Shown one piece after another: positions 61,843-64,000 of a stretch of DNA of 64,000 nt (positions are counted from its first letter, which is position 1; every line of letters begins with the position of its first letter). A program made the translations under genes and the position numbers. Location: assembly GCF_933775445.1 (NCBI RefSeq), contig NC_065874.1, positions 1,552,501 through 1,616,500 on the forward strand, read 5' to 3'. The notes under the pieces were generated by a model. The model saw only the letters and a program-made list of their open reading frames with translations, made no database searches and was not told where the DNA came from. The DNA is from Argentina anserina (lineage: Eukaryota; Streptophyta; Magnoliopsida; Rosales; Rosaceae).

Positions 61843-64000
61843 CTTCCCAAAAAACTAAAGAAATTTTTTTGTCCAACATATAACAAAGAAGGATTACAAA
61901 GTGACTTTTTGACATTTGAGTTGTTAAAGGTAAACCAATTTAATTGAACTATGTCCAGCAAATGTTCTGCTACAAAATATTTGAATTCAATCCAGTGAAT
62001 TCAAAACTTTTAACTTAACAAGTCAACAGAGACAAGAAAACATAAAACTCAACAAAACTCCATAGATTATGATGATAGACAAGACTTTTATCCTCAAAAA
62101 ACATGAAATGCATATGCATGATTTTACGTGAGTGAGATAATGTTGGTTCTTCAACTTCAAACTTCACTTGATTGGACTTATATATTAAGCACGTTCTGTT
62201 TTGTTAAATAAAGAATTACCAACATATTTATACCAACACACATGTGGAAGTGTTCTGATCTATGTACGTATATATGCACTAATGCACCGTCATTTTAAGC
62301 CATTGATCGACGTGCATATCCATTTCATGAATACATGCATATCAAGTAGCACAGCACACAGAGACGAGACCAGGCCGGCCAAGACCCCCAGAGTTTCAAA
62401 GAGGATGTATACACGTAACAGCTGCTGCTAGTTGCGGGGGGCAGTAGCTATAGCTGGTTTGAAATCCCATGAATCTCTACCACATATTCGATCAAATTGA
62501 TCCATTTACATGCATCTTTATCTATAAATTGATATAATCTAGCTGCATATAGGAAACCTCTCAAAGCTCAGCCACAAATGTGTGTTTTGCGGATAACCAG
62601 AAAGTTGGCCGGTACGTCGAATTTGGGAATGCCAAATTGCCAAGTAGCTGAGCTAGGGCTACTTGATTTTCCTCACTTCTTTGTTCTTCCAAGTTCAATG
62701 CATGCATGCATCATGCATGAATCGAGGGACTGAAGAGAAATTAAGCCAATTCAATACCATTTCTCCCTCACTTGGCTTTTCATTTACCTGCAACATGCAC
62801 TGATGCACCCACTGCCATTTTGTAGCTATGTACTTGGTACGTAATTGGAAGCCCTAGTCGGCCTCCACTGCAATCACATACGTACGCACATTTCTTCAAG
62901 ATAAGAATGTCAATCCAAATGAAGTCAAAACCACAAGTAAAATGAGGCGACATGTACTAGATTGATACTTCCGTAACAAATTTCTAAAATCGTATTTTTT
63001 AAAATGTATGTATGTGAGTTGTATCATATTCTTTGCATGGCTTTACTCGTACAAGAGCATAAGCTCATTTTTCATGTTAGACAAGCAATTAACGAAACTA
63101 AAAACATTAGGAAGACTAGACTAATAGCCAATCCCGATTACAAAATATAAGAAGTGATAAATGGAAGCGGTATATCCTACAAAACCATACTCGTACGAAC
63201 GTAGAGCTATTAAGAAAAACGAAACTCGATCGTGGATTCGTCGTAACTTCATAAGTCATTTCATGCAAGTGTACTTTGACAGATTGCTTCGTAGAATTGA
63301 TAGGAATCAAACAAGCACAGTGCATGTAACAAGTTAGATTGCGAGCTTCTTAATTTCTTTCCAAATACTTTGTTGACCTCCCAGCACACAGCGCGTAATG
63401 CAATTTTAATTGACATTGTAAATACCGGATGCCCAAAAAATTTCCGTAAAAGTTAATGTAATTTTTTTCGTAAAAAAAAAAAAAAACCGTCCCCTTCAAG
63501 ACTTGCGGATTTAATTCAGCTGAGCTCAACTACGTACAGTTGACGGATATAGTTCCAAGTTGTCCTACCATGTAGACAAATAATCAATCAAGTTGTTAAC
63601 TGATAGTCAAGGCTTCATCTGCACCACTAAAAGAATCACCATTGACAAACGCAGATCGATCACAACTACCTGAAAGTGATCGAGATTTCCACTATGTTTA
63701 ACCGGCCACGTACGTGATGGGAATCACATCTGAAATGATCGAACGGAACTCGATCTCATATATCGTCGATCGCAATTCTCAACCCTGCAAATGATTCATC
63801 ACAATACAGCTAGCTACTAGCTATAATTATATCTAAAGCTGCAAGATCGATCCTGAAGCTATGAGACAAAGGAATCAATGGATGGTAGTGACTAGTGAGT
63901 ACTCCATAGAATTGAATTAAGTTCAGATCGACGCGTGTATCTTCGAAGTTGTCCAGTTCTTTCTAGCTTCCATTATTCGACCTGGTGTGTGTTTGTGTCT
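61843..64000. other. Intergenic, no recognised gene
   Basis: No gene, RNA or element boundary is supported. A dense group of CATGCA (RY-type) motifs lies at 62699-62722, and an A run at about 63473-63486. The right end may be upstream of a gene beyond the window, but nothing here proves it. Confidence 0.4.

Noticed and set aside
62699..62722. CATGCA motif cluster considered as a seed-type (RY) promoter
   Set aside because: It is a short simple CATG/TGCA repeat with no TATA box or gene following within the window.

Overview
This is a plant nuclear window: every confident gene has GT-AG introns and plant-type families, and roughly a third or more of the DNA is plant transposons. The G-type lectin receptor kinases and the LTR family would suit a eudicot, possibly Rosaceae; that placement is an inference and was not tested.

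Left part (1-23.4 kb): a minus-strand tandem cluster of S-domain (G-type lectin) receptor-like kinases. SRK-1 (422-3710, 826 aa) and SRK-3 (11523-15252, 861 aa) can be assembled as intact seven-exon genes with matching splice phases. SRK-2 (6547-9887) is a pseudogene with nonsense and frameshift lesions. SRK-4 (17469-23374) is a gutted pseudogene split by a 3.9 kb terminal-inverted-repeat element that carries fragments of at least two unrelated genes. Smaller SRK relics lie at 6318-6545 and 10232-10292. Directly upstream of the SRK-1 start codon is an array of seven nearly identical ~315 bp units; one old diverged copy of the unit sits upstream of SRK-2.

Middle (23.8-42.8 kb): a Ty3/gypsy chromovirus-like LTR retrotransposon with an intact 5 bp target duplication (23801-32492), then SRK-5 (32667-36232, 855 aa), an intact gene of a clearly different SRK subgroup. 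Next come a solo LTR of the same retrotransposon family in reverse orientation (37065-39853), landed inside a ~25 bp minisatellite, and a foldback (Mutator-like) element with ~510 bp arms (40155-42779), itself invaded by an unrelated 1.55 kb solo LTR.

Right part (42.8-64 kb): gene-poor. It holds a duplicated block with an unrecognised small-exon gene family (one copy gives a consistent four-exon, 79 aa reading at 48220-49012), two intact single-exon EF-hand genes of the KIC/PBP1 type (51438-51794 and 54785-55138), several short inverted-repeat elements with clear target duplications, a second reverse solo LTR (56260-59180), a 172 bp tandem repeat, and a long intergenic tail without a recognisable gene.

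Functionally, the intact SRKs would be plasma-membrane receptors with an extracellular lectin/S-domain/PAN region and a cytosolic RD-type Ser/Thr kinase. The EF-hand genes would be small Ca2+ sensors. Nothing in the window shows that the two sets act together.
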